DNA of 64,000 bases from CAUPWF01 sp964369425 (lineage in GTDB: Bacteria; Bacillota; Clostridia; Lachnospirales; Lachnospiraceae), in contig CAYJGW010000004.1 in assembly GCA_964369425.1 (NCBI GenBank), forward strand, positions 1 to 64,000, read 5' to 3'. Under the pieces are notes generated by a model. The model saw nothing but the letters and a program-made list of their open reading frames with translations, did not search any database and was not told the DNA's origin. Below, in pieces: positions 25,827-34,051 of the stretch. Every line of letters begins with the position of its first letter. The stretch's first letter is position 1. The translations under genes were made by a program, and so were the position numbers.

Positions 25827-26153
25827 TTACACCTCCTCATATGAGATTTTAATATATTTTTTGTAATCTTTTTCCATGTCTTGGAGTCCAAGTTCCATGG
25901 CTTTAAGAAGCAAATGTGCTTCTTTAGACGGTGTCCTTTTTAATTGAAAATCGATAATTCCATCATCTTCATTAGAAAGCCTTGAGAAAGAGTCTTTTGT
26001 GAACTTTTCGATCGCATTCGTTGTATTGATAGCTAATACGGAAACCGCAGCACACACAACATCCGATCCGTTAGGTGCAAAATTTGCATGACCCTCAGTT
26101 CGAAATCCCATTATCTCTTTGTTGCGGTTGTTATATATATTTATACTTACCAC
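25827..26153 (-). CDS. prp: Ribosomal-processing cysteine protease Prp
   Basis: Prp (YsxB family) removes the N-terminal extension of L27. The 108-residue product has the catalytic His and Cys in the motif GHANFAPNGSDVVCAAVSVLA (His about 22, Cys about 34). It sits in its usual place between rplU and rpmA. The L27 here has the matching LNLQFF cleavage sequence, so enzyme and substrate agree. Confidence 0.95.
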   Translation of the reverse strand: MVSINIYNNRNKEIMGFRTEGHANFAPNGSDVVCAAVSVLAINTTNAIEKFTKDSFSRLSNEDDGIIDFQLKRTPSKEAHLLLKAMELGLQDMEKDYKKYIKISYEEV

Positions 26154-26183
26154 AGAAACACCACCTTTTTTGTTGCGCTTTAA

Positions 26184-26492
26184 TTAAGCGTTGATTTTTT
26201 CGATCTTAACAGCTGTGTATTGTTGTCTATGACCATTTTTTTTGTGATATCCAGATTTTCTCTTATACTTGTAAACGATAACTTTTTTTGCTTTACCGTT
26301 TTCAACTACAGAAGCAGTTACTGTTGCACCAGCTACTGTTGGATTTCCAACTTTTAACTCTGAATCGCTAACAGCTAATACTTGATCAAATGTAAAAGCT
26401 TCTCCAGCCTCTACTCCAAGTTTCTCTACTTTAATGATATCGCCTTCAGCTACTTTGTACTGTTTACCACCTGTTGCTATAATTGCGTACAT
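26184..26492 (-). CDS. rplU: Ribosomal protein L21
   Basis: L21 is a 23S rRNA-binding protein of the large subunit. The 102-residue product is of standard length with MYAIIATGGKQYKVAEGDIIKVEKL, GNPTVAGATVTASV and the basic C-terminal YKRKSGYHKKNGHRQ. AGGAGGTG lies 5 bp before the ATG. It heads the rplU-prp-rpmA-obg transcript from a strong promoter. Confidence 0.97.
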   Translation of the reverse strand: MYAIIATGGKQYKVAEGDIIKVEKLGVEAGEAFTFDQVLAVSDSELKVGNPTVAGATVTASVVENGKAKKVIVYKYKRKSGYHKKNGHRQQYTAVKIEKINA

Positions 26493-26566
26493 ATGGCACC
26501 TCCTATTATCATTACTCGCCAGTTACGGTGACTGTAAAAGTTCTTTAACCTCACTGTGCGGCATAC
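26493..26566 (-). ncRNA. Probable L21 leader region of the rplU mRNA
   Basis: The untranslated leader from the inferred start point to the rplU ATG is about 74 nt and rich in short inverted repeats (GCCGCACAGTGAGG near CAGTCACCGTAACTGGC). Firmicute rplU genes often carry a structured L21 leader that controls the operon. Position and size fit, but I could not test the structure against the family model. Confidence 0.4.
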
Positions 26567-26572
26567 TATTGA

Positions 26573-26601
26573 ATCATAGCATGTTTTTTTAAAAGTGTCA
26601 A
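26573..26601 (-). promoter_or_regulatory. Strong promoter of the rplU operon
   Basis: On the minus strand a perfect TTGACA (26596-26601) is 17 bp from TATGAT (26573-26578). It lies just past the stop codon of the upstream GGDEF-EAL gene. Confidence 0.87.
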
Positions 26602-26614
26602 TTCTTTTGTGAAA

Positions 26615-28543
26615 TTAATTATTCCGTAAAAAATTTGTAAATCCAAGATATGAAAGAGGTTTTGAAAATACATAGCCTTGTATATACTCACAACCGCAAT
26701 CTTTAAAATAGGTTACTAAAGATTCCTCTTCAACGCCTTCTATTATCACATTCCTATCTGTAGCGACAATTGCTTTTATCAGACTTTTAATAAAGGCACA
26801 ATTTTTCTCTGATTCATTCACAGCTAGTACCAAACTTCGATCTATTTTGATAATATTTATTGGTAAACTCAAAAAAACACTCATGTTTGAATACTCTATA
26901 CCAAAATCATCTAACTCAAATTCAAATCCAAGTCTTTGCATTTTATGAATAACAAGCTCTACTTTTTTTACATCTGATACTAATGTTCGCTCTGTAATCT
27001 CTAATTTTATCTGCTTTGAAGCTATTTTATAACGCCCCATAATTTCTAAAAGATTCTCAACTAAGTCATCTTGTAGTAGCATAGCATATGGGAAGTTGAT
27101 TGAAATTGACTTGGGACAGATAGACGAATCTAATTCTTCTTGCATCTGCCGTAAATCTTTACATACTTTTTTGAATACAATATAAGTAATTTGAATAATA
27201 AGTCCTGTTTTCTCTGCAATGGGAATAAATTCGTTAGGATATAATTTGTTTTTTTCACCATTTCGTAATCGTATTAGTGCTTCACCCTGCCTGAATTTAG
27301 CATTACTAATTGAATAAATTGGCTGATACAATATTTCAAAGCCATCTTCTGCTATTGCGTGTTTTAACTCTTCTAATACAAAATTATGGCGAATCATCTC
27401 ATCACAGATGTGTATATCATATAAGTAATCGGTGTCAAGTGTATTGGTTTTAAGCCTAGCAATACCATAATCAGCTGTAGTTAATAAAGTTTTGATGTTT
27501 TTATTAAACGAAGGAAAATCCACTCGTGTATATATAGCATCTACCTTTATTTCGTAATCTTCAATACGAAATGGACGTTCAAAGCAAGATTTAACTGCTT
27601 GAATCAAAAAGTCTTCGTTTTGGGGCAGTTCGTAACTTAGGATAGCAAACTCGTCTCCACTATAACGAAAAATATCTTTCTTTGGAACTACAGATGCCAA
27701 CCTCATAGCTACAATTTCTAAAACACTATCTCCAGTTTCTAAACTAAAACATTCATTAATACTTTTAAAATTCCGAATGCTACAAAGGTATAGTGTGAAT
27801 TCTGATTTTGATTTCGCCCGCTTATTTATTTGATACATCAAGGCTCTTCTATTGCTAATATCAGTCAAGGGGTCAATAGACTTCATGGAATTTTGTACAT
27901 ATAAGTAGACAAGCAGTACACCTGTTGCACTTGCGGTACCAGATAAAATAATTCTTGGGAATAATAATTGAAAAAATGATATTCCGCATGCAAATAGGAT
28001 ATTCAAACATAAAATCAAATTAATTTCTTGTTTTGTACGTCTATAATTTTTCAAGGAAACAACGATTACACCTATCATATAGACTATAGCTATTGCATAA
28101 GTGCTTCGATTAAGTGGACCCGCCTGATAACCATACTCCCTAGTTATTAAGAACACATTATGTGTTACATAGTTCTGTAAAATCAAAATTATATAACATA
28201 AATATGGTACCAGTGCTAAAAACCATCGTTTATCAAGGGACTGCTTAGAAGTTTTCCAATGGCTGAGGGATGCCGCATAAAAAAATGTTATAATGGATGC
28301 GAGTGGCGTGGTAATAAAATAAAGCACTTTTAACCCTTCAACAAACCAAAAAGGGAAAGCTTCCATATATTGAGTTGTCAAGGTTGTAGAAATAGTTACG
28401 ACAACCGAAAAAAGCGTTCCAAAGAACAGGAACCTAAACACCTTATACCTTGTGGACTCTAACTCATCGTCCCACACAAAACTCCATATTGCAATTGTTA
28501 TAACTAGAAACGCGATATATTCCGCCAATAAATCGTATTGCAA
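26615..28543 (-). CDS. Membrane GGDEF-EAL protein (cyclic-di-GMP turnover)
   Basis: This 642-residue protein has an N-terminal membrane region of about seven helices (residues 1-215), then a GGDEF domain (about 225-375) and an EAL domain (about 385-640). The GGDEF loop reads SGDEF, a variant sometimes still active. The EAL domain keeps EALIRLRN, the ITERTL glutamate, DDFG, KIDRS, EGVE and QGYVFSKP, so phosphodiesterase activity is likely. Its place between aspartate kinase and rplU is unusual for this core block, and it may have been inserted there. Confidence 0.93.
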   Translation of the reverse strand: MQYDLLAEYIAFLVITIAIWSFVWDDELESTRYKVFRFLFFGTLFSVVVTISTTLTTQYMEAFPFWFVEGLKVLYFITTPLASIITFFYAASLSHWKTSKQSLDKRWFLALVPYLCYIILILQNYVTHNVFLITREYGYQAGPLNRSTYAIAIVYMIGVIVVSLKNYRRTKQEINLILCLNILFACGISFFQLLFPRIILSGTASATGVLLVYLYVQNSMKSIDPLTDISNRRALMYQINKRAKSKSEFTLYLCSIRNFKSINECFSLETGDSVLEIVAMRLASVVPKKDIFRYSGDEFAILSYELPQNEDFLIQAVKSCFERPFRIEDYEIKVDAIYTRVDFPSFNKNIKTLLTTADYGIARLKTNTLDTDYLYDIHICDEMIRHNFVLEELKHAIAEDGFEILYQPIYSISNAKFRQGEALIRLRNGEKNKLYPNEFIPIAEKTGLIIQITYIVFKKVCKDLRQMQEELDSSICPKSISINFPYAMLLQDDLVENLLEIMGRYKIASKQIKLEITERTLVSDVKKVELVIHKMQRLGFEFELDDFGIEYSNMSVFLSLPINIIKIDRSLVLAVNESEKNCAFIKSLIKAIVATDRNVIIEGVEEESLVTYFKDCGCEYIQGYVFSKPLSYLGFTNFLRNN

Positions 28544-28577
28544 TTAAATTCCCCTTCCTGTACGAGAGTAAAAAATA

Positions 28578-29897
28578 TTAAAGTTGATACGTAATAAAGA
28601 TATCATAAATCGCTTTAATAGCAGGTTTGAAATCTTGACTTCTTACTCCAATAATAATATTTAACTCACTAGAACCTTGATCAATCATTCTGATATTGAT
28701 ATTTGCATGTGCAAGAGCTGAAAAAATTCTTCCAGCCGTTCCTCTAGTTGAACGCATCCCACGTCCTACAACTGCAACAAGAGCTAAATCAGATTCTAAC
28801 TCAATTGTATCAGGATTTACTACGCGGTGGATTCCAGACAACACTTCTTGTTCATGTTCTTGAAATTCATCTTGGTGTACGAAAATAGTCATGGTATCTA
28901 TACCTGACGGCATGTGTTCAAAAGAGATGTTATGGTTTTCAAATTCTTGTAATACTTTTCTACAGAATCCGACTTCAGAGTTCATCATCGCTTTTTCAAT
29001 TTGAATAGATGCAAATCCTGTCTTTCCAGCAATACCTGTTATTGTGTATTTAGGTTGTCTACATGTATTTTCAACTATTAAAGTCCCCTTATCTTCAGGA
29101 GCATTTGTATTTCTGATATTGATAGGAATTCCTTCTCTACGCACTGGGAAAATTGCATCTTCATGCAAAACTGTTGCGCCCATATACGAAAGTTCTCTCA
29201 ATTCTTTATACGTTATTGTTTCGATAACCTCAGGATCTTCAATTACTCTTGGATCTGAAACTAAAAAACCAGAAACATCAGTCCAGTTTTCATATAAATC
29301 TACATTCATTCCACGTGAGATAATCGAACCAGTTACATCGGATCCACCGCGTGAAAATGTTTGAATTGTTCCACAAGGTTTTGCACCATAAAACCCAGGA
29401 ATTACAGCATATGAGACATCTTTTAATTTTTCATATACGATTTCATTTGTTTTTTCAGAGTCAAACAATCCATTTTCATCAAAGAAAATTACTTCTGCAG
29501 CATCTATAAATTCAAATCCAAGGTATTTTGCCATAATAATCCCATTTAGATACTCACCTCTAGAAGCAGCATAGTCACGACCTGCTTTTGCAAGAAATTG
29601 CCCTTTAATCACCTTAAATTCTTCTTCAAGTGATAGTTCAAGATTCAAACCAGCTATAATTTCATTGTAACGCGCTTGGATATCTGTCAATAAAGAGTCA
29701 AATTTTTTCTCCTGCATTGCAAGACCATAACATTGATATAGCATATCAGTTACTTTAATATCATCGCTGTATCTTTTACCTGGCGCAGATGGAATAACGT
29801 ATTTTCTAGATTTATCAGCTTTGATAATTTTCCCTACTTTTTTAAACTGTTTTGCATCTGCTAATGAGCTACCACCAAATTTTACTACTTTCTTCAT
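28578..29897 (-). CDS. Aspartate kinase
   Basis: Aspartokinase phosphorylates aspartate, the first step to lysine, threonine and methionine. The 439-residue single-function enzyme begins KKVVKFGGSSLADAKQF and has FSRGGSDVTGSIIS with the ATP/aspartate site. Two ACT regulatory domains fill about residues 300-439, including VAVVGRGMRSTRGTAGRIFSALAHANINIRMIDQGSSE. Feedback inhibition is expected but the effector cannot be told. The gap to rng is 26 bp, so a lysine riboswitch is ruled out here. Confidence 0.94.
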   Translation of the reverse strand: MKKVVKFGGSSLADAKQFKKVGKIIKADKSRKYVIPSAPGKRYSDDIKVTDMLYQCYGLAMQEKKFDSLLTDIQARYNEIIAGLNLELSLEEEFKVIKGQFLAKAGRDYAASRGEYLNGIIMAKYLGFEFIDAAEVIFFDENGLFDSEKTNEIVYEKLKDVSYAVIPGFYGAKPCGTIQTFSRGGSDVTGSIISRGMNVDLYENWTDVSGFLVSDPRVIEDPEVIETITYKELRELSYMGATVLHEDAIFPVRREGIPINIRNTNAPEDKGTLIVENTCRQPKYTITGIAGKTGFASIQIEKAMMNSEVGFCRKVLQEFENHNISFEHMPSGIDTMTIFVHQDEFQEHEQEVLSGIHRVVNPDTIELESDLALVAVVGRGMRSTRGTAGRIFSALAHANINIRMIDQGSSELNIIIGVRSQDFKPAIKAIYDIFITYQL

Positions 29898-29923
29898 TTC
29901 ATACCTCCATATTATCTAAACAC

Positions 29924-31063
29924 TTATCTGTTGTATTCTTTATAATTTTCATATAAGTTTTTACGAATTTTCTTTCGTGTAATTTCTGCAAGCTGTAATT
30001 TAGTAACATCTATTAATTTAGCTTGTATTCGATCTTTTTGCAAGCATTGATTCAAAAAACTTGATATTTTTTCGATATTTTCGCGATTTTTCATATTAAT
30101 CAAGTCGACAATTATGATTCCAGAAATATTTCTGAGTCGAATCTGATATGCAATTTCTTCAGCTGCTTCTTTATTAATCTTCAAAAAAAATTCTTCTTTC
30201 TCTTTTTTTGAACTATTTTTTCCAGTATTTACATCAATAACCGTCATCGCTTCTGTATGTTCAATTACAAGGAAAGCACCTGATTTTAACCAAACTTTTT
30301 TATTTAGAGCATTTGATATCTGTGACTCAATATTATAAAGTTTCACCAGACTGTAAGACTTATCATCATAATACCTCACCTTAGAATCTGTGTAAACACT
30401 TTTTAAACAATTATAAACCTCTACATCCTCTACCACGATCTCATCTGTATCATTACGAAATAATTCTTTTATAACTTCTAGATAAGGAGCTTCGGATTTT
30501 TTCAAACAAGAAAAACAAGTCCTAGTTGGTGCAATTTGAATCAAATTGTTGTATTCAGATACCAATGATAACATTTCGGTTCTAATTTGCTCTTCTGTTG
30601 CAGAAACTGCATCGGTTCGTATAATCCAACCATAATCCTTGTGTTCGAAGTCTTTTGCTATTATCAACATACGTTCTCTATTAGATTTGTTCAGTTTTTT
30701 AGAAACACTCAATTGATTATTCCCGCCAGTCAACACTGCATACTTACCTGAAAAATTCAAATTTCTAGATACGGTTAATTGTTTTGATTTTATGGCCTCT
30801 TGTTGCACTTGAACCAAAATCTCATCACCAACTTTTAAGGTATCTCTCGTAGACAAGTAGCATTCAACATTCTTATCAATTATAAGAAAACATGCTTTCA
30901 TGCTACTCATAACTTTTTGAACTTTTCCGATATAAATATCGCCGATGGAAGGATCGGTAGATACTCGTGTTGTAAAAACCACTTCGATTATACGATTGTT
31001 CTCAAAAAGTGCAATCACTAGCTCTTGTCCATAATTCATTACTAGAATCTTCTTTGCGTTCAT
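29924..31063 (-). CDS. rng: Ribonuclease E/G family protein, short form
   Basis: RNase E/G enzymes cut single-stranded RNA, including rRNA precursors. The 379-residue product has an S1-like region (about 37-100, SIGDIYIGKVQKVMSSMKACFL) and the catalytic aspartates in MTVIDVNTGK (about 278) and IIVDLINM (about 323). The zinc-link CPxCxG segment that follows the catalytic domain in E. coli RNase G (489 residues) is absent, so the C-terminus is short. It stands between the DUF2344 gene and aspartate kinase. Confidence 0.9.
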   Translation of the reverse strand: MNAKKILVMNYGQELVIALFENNRIIEVVFTTRVSTDPSIGDIYIGKVQKVMSSMKACFLIIDKNVECYLSTRDTLKVGDEILVQVQQEAIKSKQLTVSRNLNFSGKYAVLTGGNNQLSVSKKLNKSNRERMLIIAKDFEHKDYGWIIRTDAVSATEEQIRTEMLSLVSEYNNLIQIAPTRTCFSCLKKSEAPYLEVIKELFRNDTDEIVVEDVEVYNCLKSVYTDSKVRYYDDKSYSLVKLYNIESQISNALNKKVWLKSGAFLVIEHTEAMTVIDVNTGKNSSKKEKEEFFLKINKEAAEEIAYQIRLRNISGIIIVDLINMKNRENIEKISSFLNQCLQKDRIQAKLIDVTKLQLAEITRKKIRKNLYENYKEYNR

Positions 31064-31065
31064 TA

Positions 31066-31755
31066 TTATCTATCCCCTGCTAAATCTTCTAGCGTTAGAA
31101 AACCTTCTTCGCTTTCATTCACTCCATAAACATCAATCCTATGATAAGTAACAGGATGTTCCTTTAAAGGTATTTTCATAAACTCGAAAAAATTGTTAAT
31201 TACTAATTCCGGCTTAATGTTATCTACGCTTCCTGAAGCCAGTAATAATTCAATTCCACCATTCGTACTAAACATTTCATAGATAAATGGTTTTAAATTA
31301 ATTTCTCTTTCACTTTTTTTGGTCTTTTTTGTTATCAAAATTTCTGATTGAGATAAATACTTGTCTATTATTTCACTCATTTGTTCTTGATCTGTAATCT
31401 GTATTTGAGCAAGGTATCTAGCAGCTGTAACTAATGCCATTGATGCTTTTTGTTTTTCAGGCACTTCACGAAAGCTTAGTACCTCAATTCCCTCCACCAT
31501 TACCTTATTCAAGCGTGCTACTGCTTCTTCACTAGTTATGGTATCAACCAATTCGATATCCAAGTATTCTCCATCACTAGTAAGACCTACACCGAGTGGG
31601 TTTGCAAAAGACATAATCATATGAGGGCTATATCCTTTGGAAAATGCAATGGGAATCTCTGCACGTCGCATTGACTTTTGAAAGTATCGCATAATATCCA
31701 AATGACCTATGAATTTCATAACCCCATATTTACGAAATTTAATTCTTATCTTCAT
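31066..31755 (-). CDS. DUF2344 (TIGR03936) radical SAM-associated protein
   Basis: This 229-residue protein has the DUF2344 pattern: KIRIKFRKYGVMKFIGHLDIMRYFQKSMRRAEIPIAFSKGYSPHMIMSFANPLGVGLTS-type start. Function is unknown, but it always accompanies a radical SAM gene, here directly upstream and overlapping by 17 bp. The start is the ATG 8 bp after GGAGG. The trio with rng is the standard Firmicute neighbourhood upstream of rplU. Confidence 0.9.
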   Translation of the reverse strand: MKIRIKFRKYGVMKFIGHLDIMRYFQKSMRRAEIPIAFSKGYSPHMIMSFANPLGVGLTSDGEYLDIELVDTITSEEAVARLNKVMVEGIEVLSFREVPEKQKASMALVTAARYLAQIQITDQEQMSEIIDKYLSQSEILITKKTKKSEREINLKPFIYEMFSTNGGIELLLASGSVDNIKPELVINNFFEFMKIPLKEHPVTYHRIDVYGVNESEEGFLTLEDLAGDR

Positions 31756-33604
31756 AGCATACACCTCCTTTAAATATCATGGCACCACAGTTAGAACAAT
31801 TAGCCTTACAGTTTTTTGTTACAAGTGCTTTAACAGCATTATCGTATTCATCCTTTAAAAATTCTTTTGTAACACCGATATCGATAAAGTCCCATGGAAG
31901 AATTTCATCGAAGGCTCGTCCACGATAAATATAAAAGTCTAAATCTATCTCTAATTCTTTGATAGCTTCTAACCAAGTTTCATTACAAAAATGTTCAGAC
32001 CAAGAATCAAAAATACATCCCTTTTTATAGGCATTTAATATCACTCTAGAAATTCTTCTATCCCCTCTTGCAATCAAACCTTCCAGAAGGGTAACATCTG
32101 CTTCGTGCCAGTTATATCGAAGACTCTTTCGATTTAATTGGGCTTGCATTTCGTTATTTACAGTAAGGGCTTTTTCAATATATTCTGCACTTGTATACAT
32201 TTTAGACCATTGAAATGGTGTAAATGGTTTCGGAATAAAAAACGATGTACTTGAAGTAATCTGGCATTTGCCATTTCTTTCTTGTTTTGGTATTTCATAG
32301 TATTTTCGTGCAATCTGATCTGCTAGATGTGCAATTCCTTTGATATCTTCCATTGTCTCAGTAGGTAATCCAAGCATAAAGTAAAGTTTTACTTTTTGCC
32401 ACCCTCCTTCAAAGGCTTGCATAGCACCATTTAGAATTTGATCTTCTGTTAATCCTTTGTTGATAACATCGCGCAAACGTTGCGTGCCTGCTTCAGGTGC
32501 AAAGGTCAAACTACTCTTTCTTACATCCTGTACTTTTTGCATAACATCTAAAGAAAAGGAATCAATTCTAAGAGATGGTAAGGAGATGTTAATACCTTTT
32601 TCCTTAAACTCATCAATAAGAAATTCTATTAGTTCTCTTAAATAAGTATAATCACTAGAACTAAGGGAACTAAGGGATATTTCTTCATGTCCTGTATTTT
32701 TAAGCATGTTATAAGCATATTTTTTCAATATTTCTAAATCTTTTTCTCTAGTTGGTCTATAAATCATTCCAGCTTGGCAAAATCTACAACCACGTATGCA
32801 ACCTCTTTGAATTTCTAAGACAACACGATCTTGTGTGCACTTTATAAAAGGTACTACTGGTTTTTCTGGATAGATAACTTCCGAAAGCTCTGGCACCACT
32901 TGTTTTTTTATTTTATTAGGTATTCCTTCAACAATTGATAGAAAAGATTCTATTTCTCCATTCTCCTTGTAAGTAACAGTGTAAAGTGAAGGTGCATAAA
33001 TTCCAGGAATTTTTGCAGCAATTTTCAAAAATTCCTCTCTGCTTTTACCAGATTCCTTGTGAACTTTATATGCATCTAATAATTGATTGTAACTGACCTC
33101 TCCTTCTCCGATATAAAATAAATCAAAAAATTCCGCAAGAGGTTCTGGATTATACGCACAAGGTCCACCTCCAATAATAATTGGATCATCCTGTGTTCTA
33201 TCTTTTGCAAACAATGGAATTTGAGCCAATTCAAGAATTTGTAATACATTTGTATAACTCATCTCATACTGTAAAGTGATACCCAAAAAGTCAAATTCCT
33301 TTAGAGGGTCTTGGGACTCTAATGCAAACAATGGAATTTTCGTATCTCGCAACACTTTGTCTAGGTCTACCCATGGAGAATAGACTCTTTCACACCAAGT
33401 ATCTTCACGTTCATTAAACATTGCGTATAAAATCTGCATACCTAAATGTGACATTCCAATTTCATAAACATCTGGAAAACACATGGCAAAGCGAATCGCA
33501 ATTTCATTTTTTTTCTTAACTACTGTATTTATTTCATTACCAATATAGCGAGCTGGTTTATCGATTTCTAACAGTATTTCATCACTTAAAGCTAGTTTTT
33601 TCAT
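31739..33604 (-). CDS. TIGR03960 family B12-binding-domain radical SAM protein
   Basis: This 621-residue radical SAM protein has an N-terminal cobalamin-binding-like domain (about 1-190) and radical SAM core cysteines in RGCIRGCRFCQAGMIYRP (about 268-285). Further family segments are SLPSLRIDSF and LTFAPEAGTQRLRDVINKG. The C-terminal CKANCSNCGAMIF suggests an additional metal site. Its reaction is unknown; the link to DUF2344 and RNase E/G suggests RNA or ribosome work, which is inference. Confidence 0.92.
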   Translation of the reverse strand: MKKLALSDEILLEIDKPARYIGNEINTVVKKKNEIAIRFAMCFPDVYEIGMSHLGMQILYAMFNEREDTWCERVYSPWVDLDKVLRDTKIPLFALESQDPLKEFDFLGITLQYEMSYTNVLQILELAQIPLFAKDRTQDDPIIIGGGPCAYNPEPLAEFFDLFYIGEGEVSYNQLLDAYKVHKESGKSREEFLKIAAKIPGIYAPSLYTVTYKENGEIESFLSIVEGIPNKIKKQVVPELSEVIYPEKPVVPFIKCTQDRVVLEIQRGCIRGCRFCQAGMIYRPTREKDLEILKKYAYNMLKNTGHEEISLSSLSSSDYTYLRELIEFLIDEFKEKGINISLPSLRIDSFSLDVMQKVQDVRKSSLTFAPEAGTQRLRDVINKGLTEDQILNGAMQAFEGGWQKVKLYFMLGLPTETMEDIKGIAHLADQIARKYYEIPKQERNGKCQITSSTSFFIPKPFTPFQWSKMYTSAEYIEKALTVNNEMQAQLNRKSLRYNWHEADVTLLEGLIARGDRRISRVILNAYKKGCIFDSWSEHFCNETWLEAIKELEIDLDFYIYRGRAFDEILPWDFIDIGVTKEFLKDEYDNAVKALVTKNCKANCSNCGAMIFKGGVCYEDKN

Positions 33605-33669
33605 ATTTTTCCTTTCAAATCATATCTACGTACTTGTTGAATCATAATCTATGTAGCGCAAGACGTCAA

Positions 33670-33978
33670 CTACTTTGTGAACCAAGTAGCAACAGATTCC
33701 ATATGAACATCAGACTCAATAATATGAACAACTAGTTCAGAACTATAATCTCCAATCTTTAACTGATTGTAATCTGCTGTTGCAAATAGAACAAATAAAA
33801 CCAATGCGGCTCCCAATCTTGCAGAAAAATTTGATTTTTTACTAATAGTATTCGTTCCATATAAGTCCTTGTAAATATTTTGGTGTCTAGGATGCACCGC
33901 TGGAATTTCTCTTGATTCTTTGTATAAATTTCTCGTTTGTTGAAGTAACTCTTTGCGTCGGTATTCATTTTCATTCAT
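33670..33978 (-). CDS. Hypothetical single-pass membrane protein
   Basis: I do not recognise this 102-residue protein. It has a charged, soluble N-terminal half (residues 1-52) and one hydrophobic helix at about 53-70 (ARLGAALVLFVLFATADY). An outside segment of about 30 residues rich in Glu, Asp and His follows. A GAGGTGAG site lies before the ATG. It sits between the his operon terminator and the radical SAM gene and may be cotranscribed with the latter. Confidence 0.65.
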   Translation of the reverse strand: MNENEYRRKELLQQTRNLYKESREIPAVHPRHQNIYKDLYGTNTISKKSNFSARLGAALVLFVLFATADYNQLKIGDYSSELVVHIIESDVHMESVATWFTK

Positions 33979-34001
33979 ACACTCACCTCACTAATACGTA
34001 A

Positions 34002-34039
34002 AGATAGACATATATTGTTATAACAATATATGTCTATCT
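34002..34039. terminator. 38-bp perfect palindrome after the his operon
   Basis: Two 19-bp arms (34002-34020 and 34021-34039) are perfectly complementary with no spacer. The hairpin would follow the last his gene by 12 bp. Only TTT follows on the minus strand, so it is a weak match to an intrinsic terminator despite the very long stem; it could also bind a dimeric protein. Confidence 0.7.
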
Positions 34040-34051
34040 GATACTTTTATA

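Noticed and set aside
29898..29923. Lysine riboswitch before aspartate kinase
   Set aside because: The gap to rng is only 26 bp.
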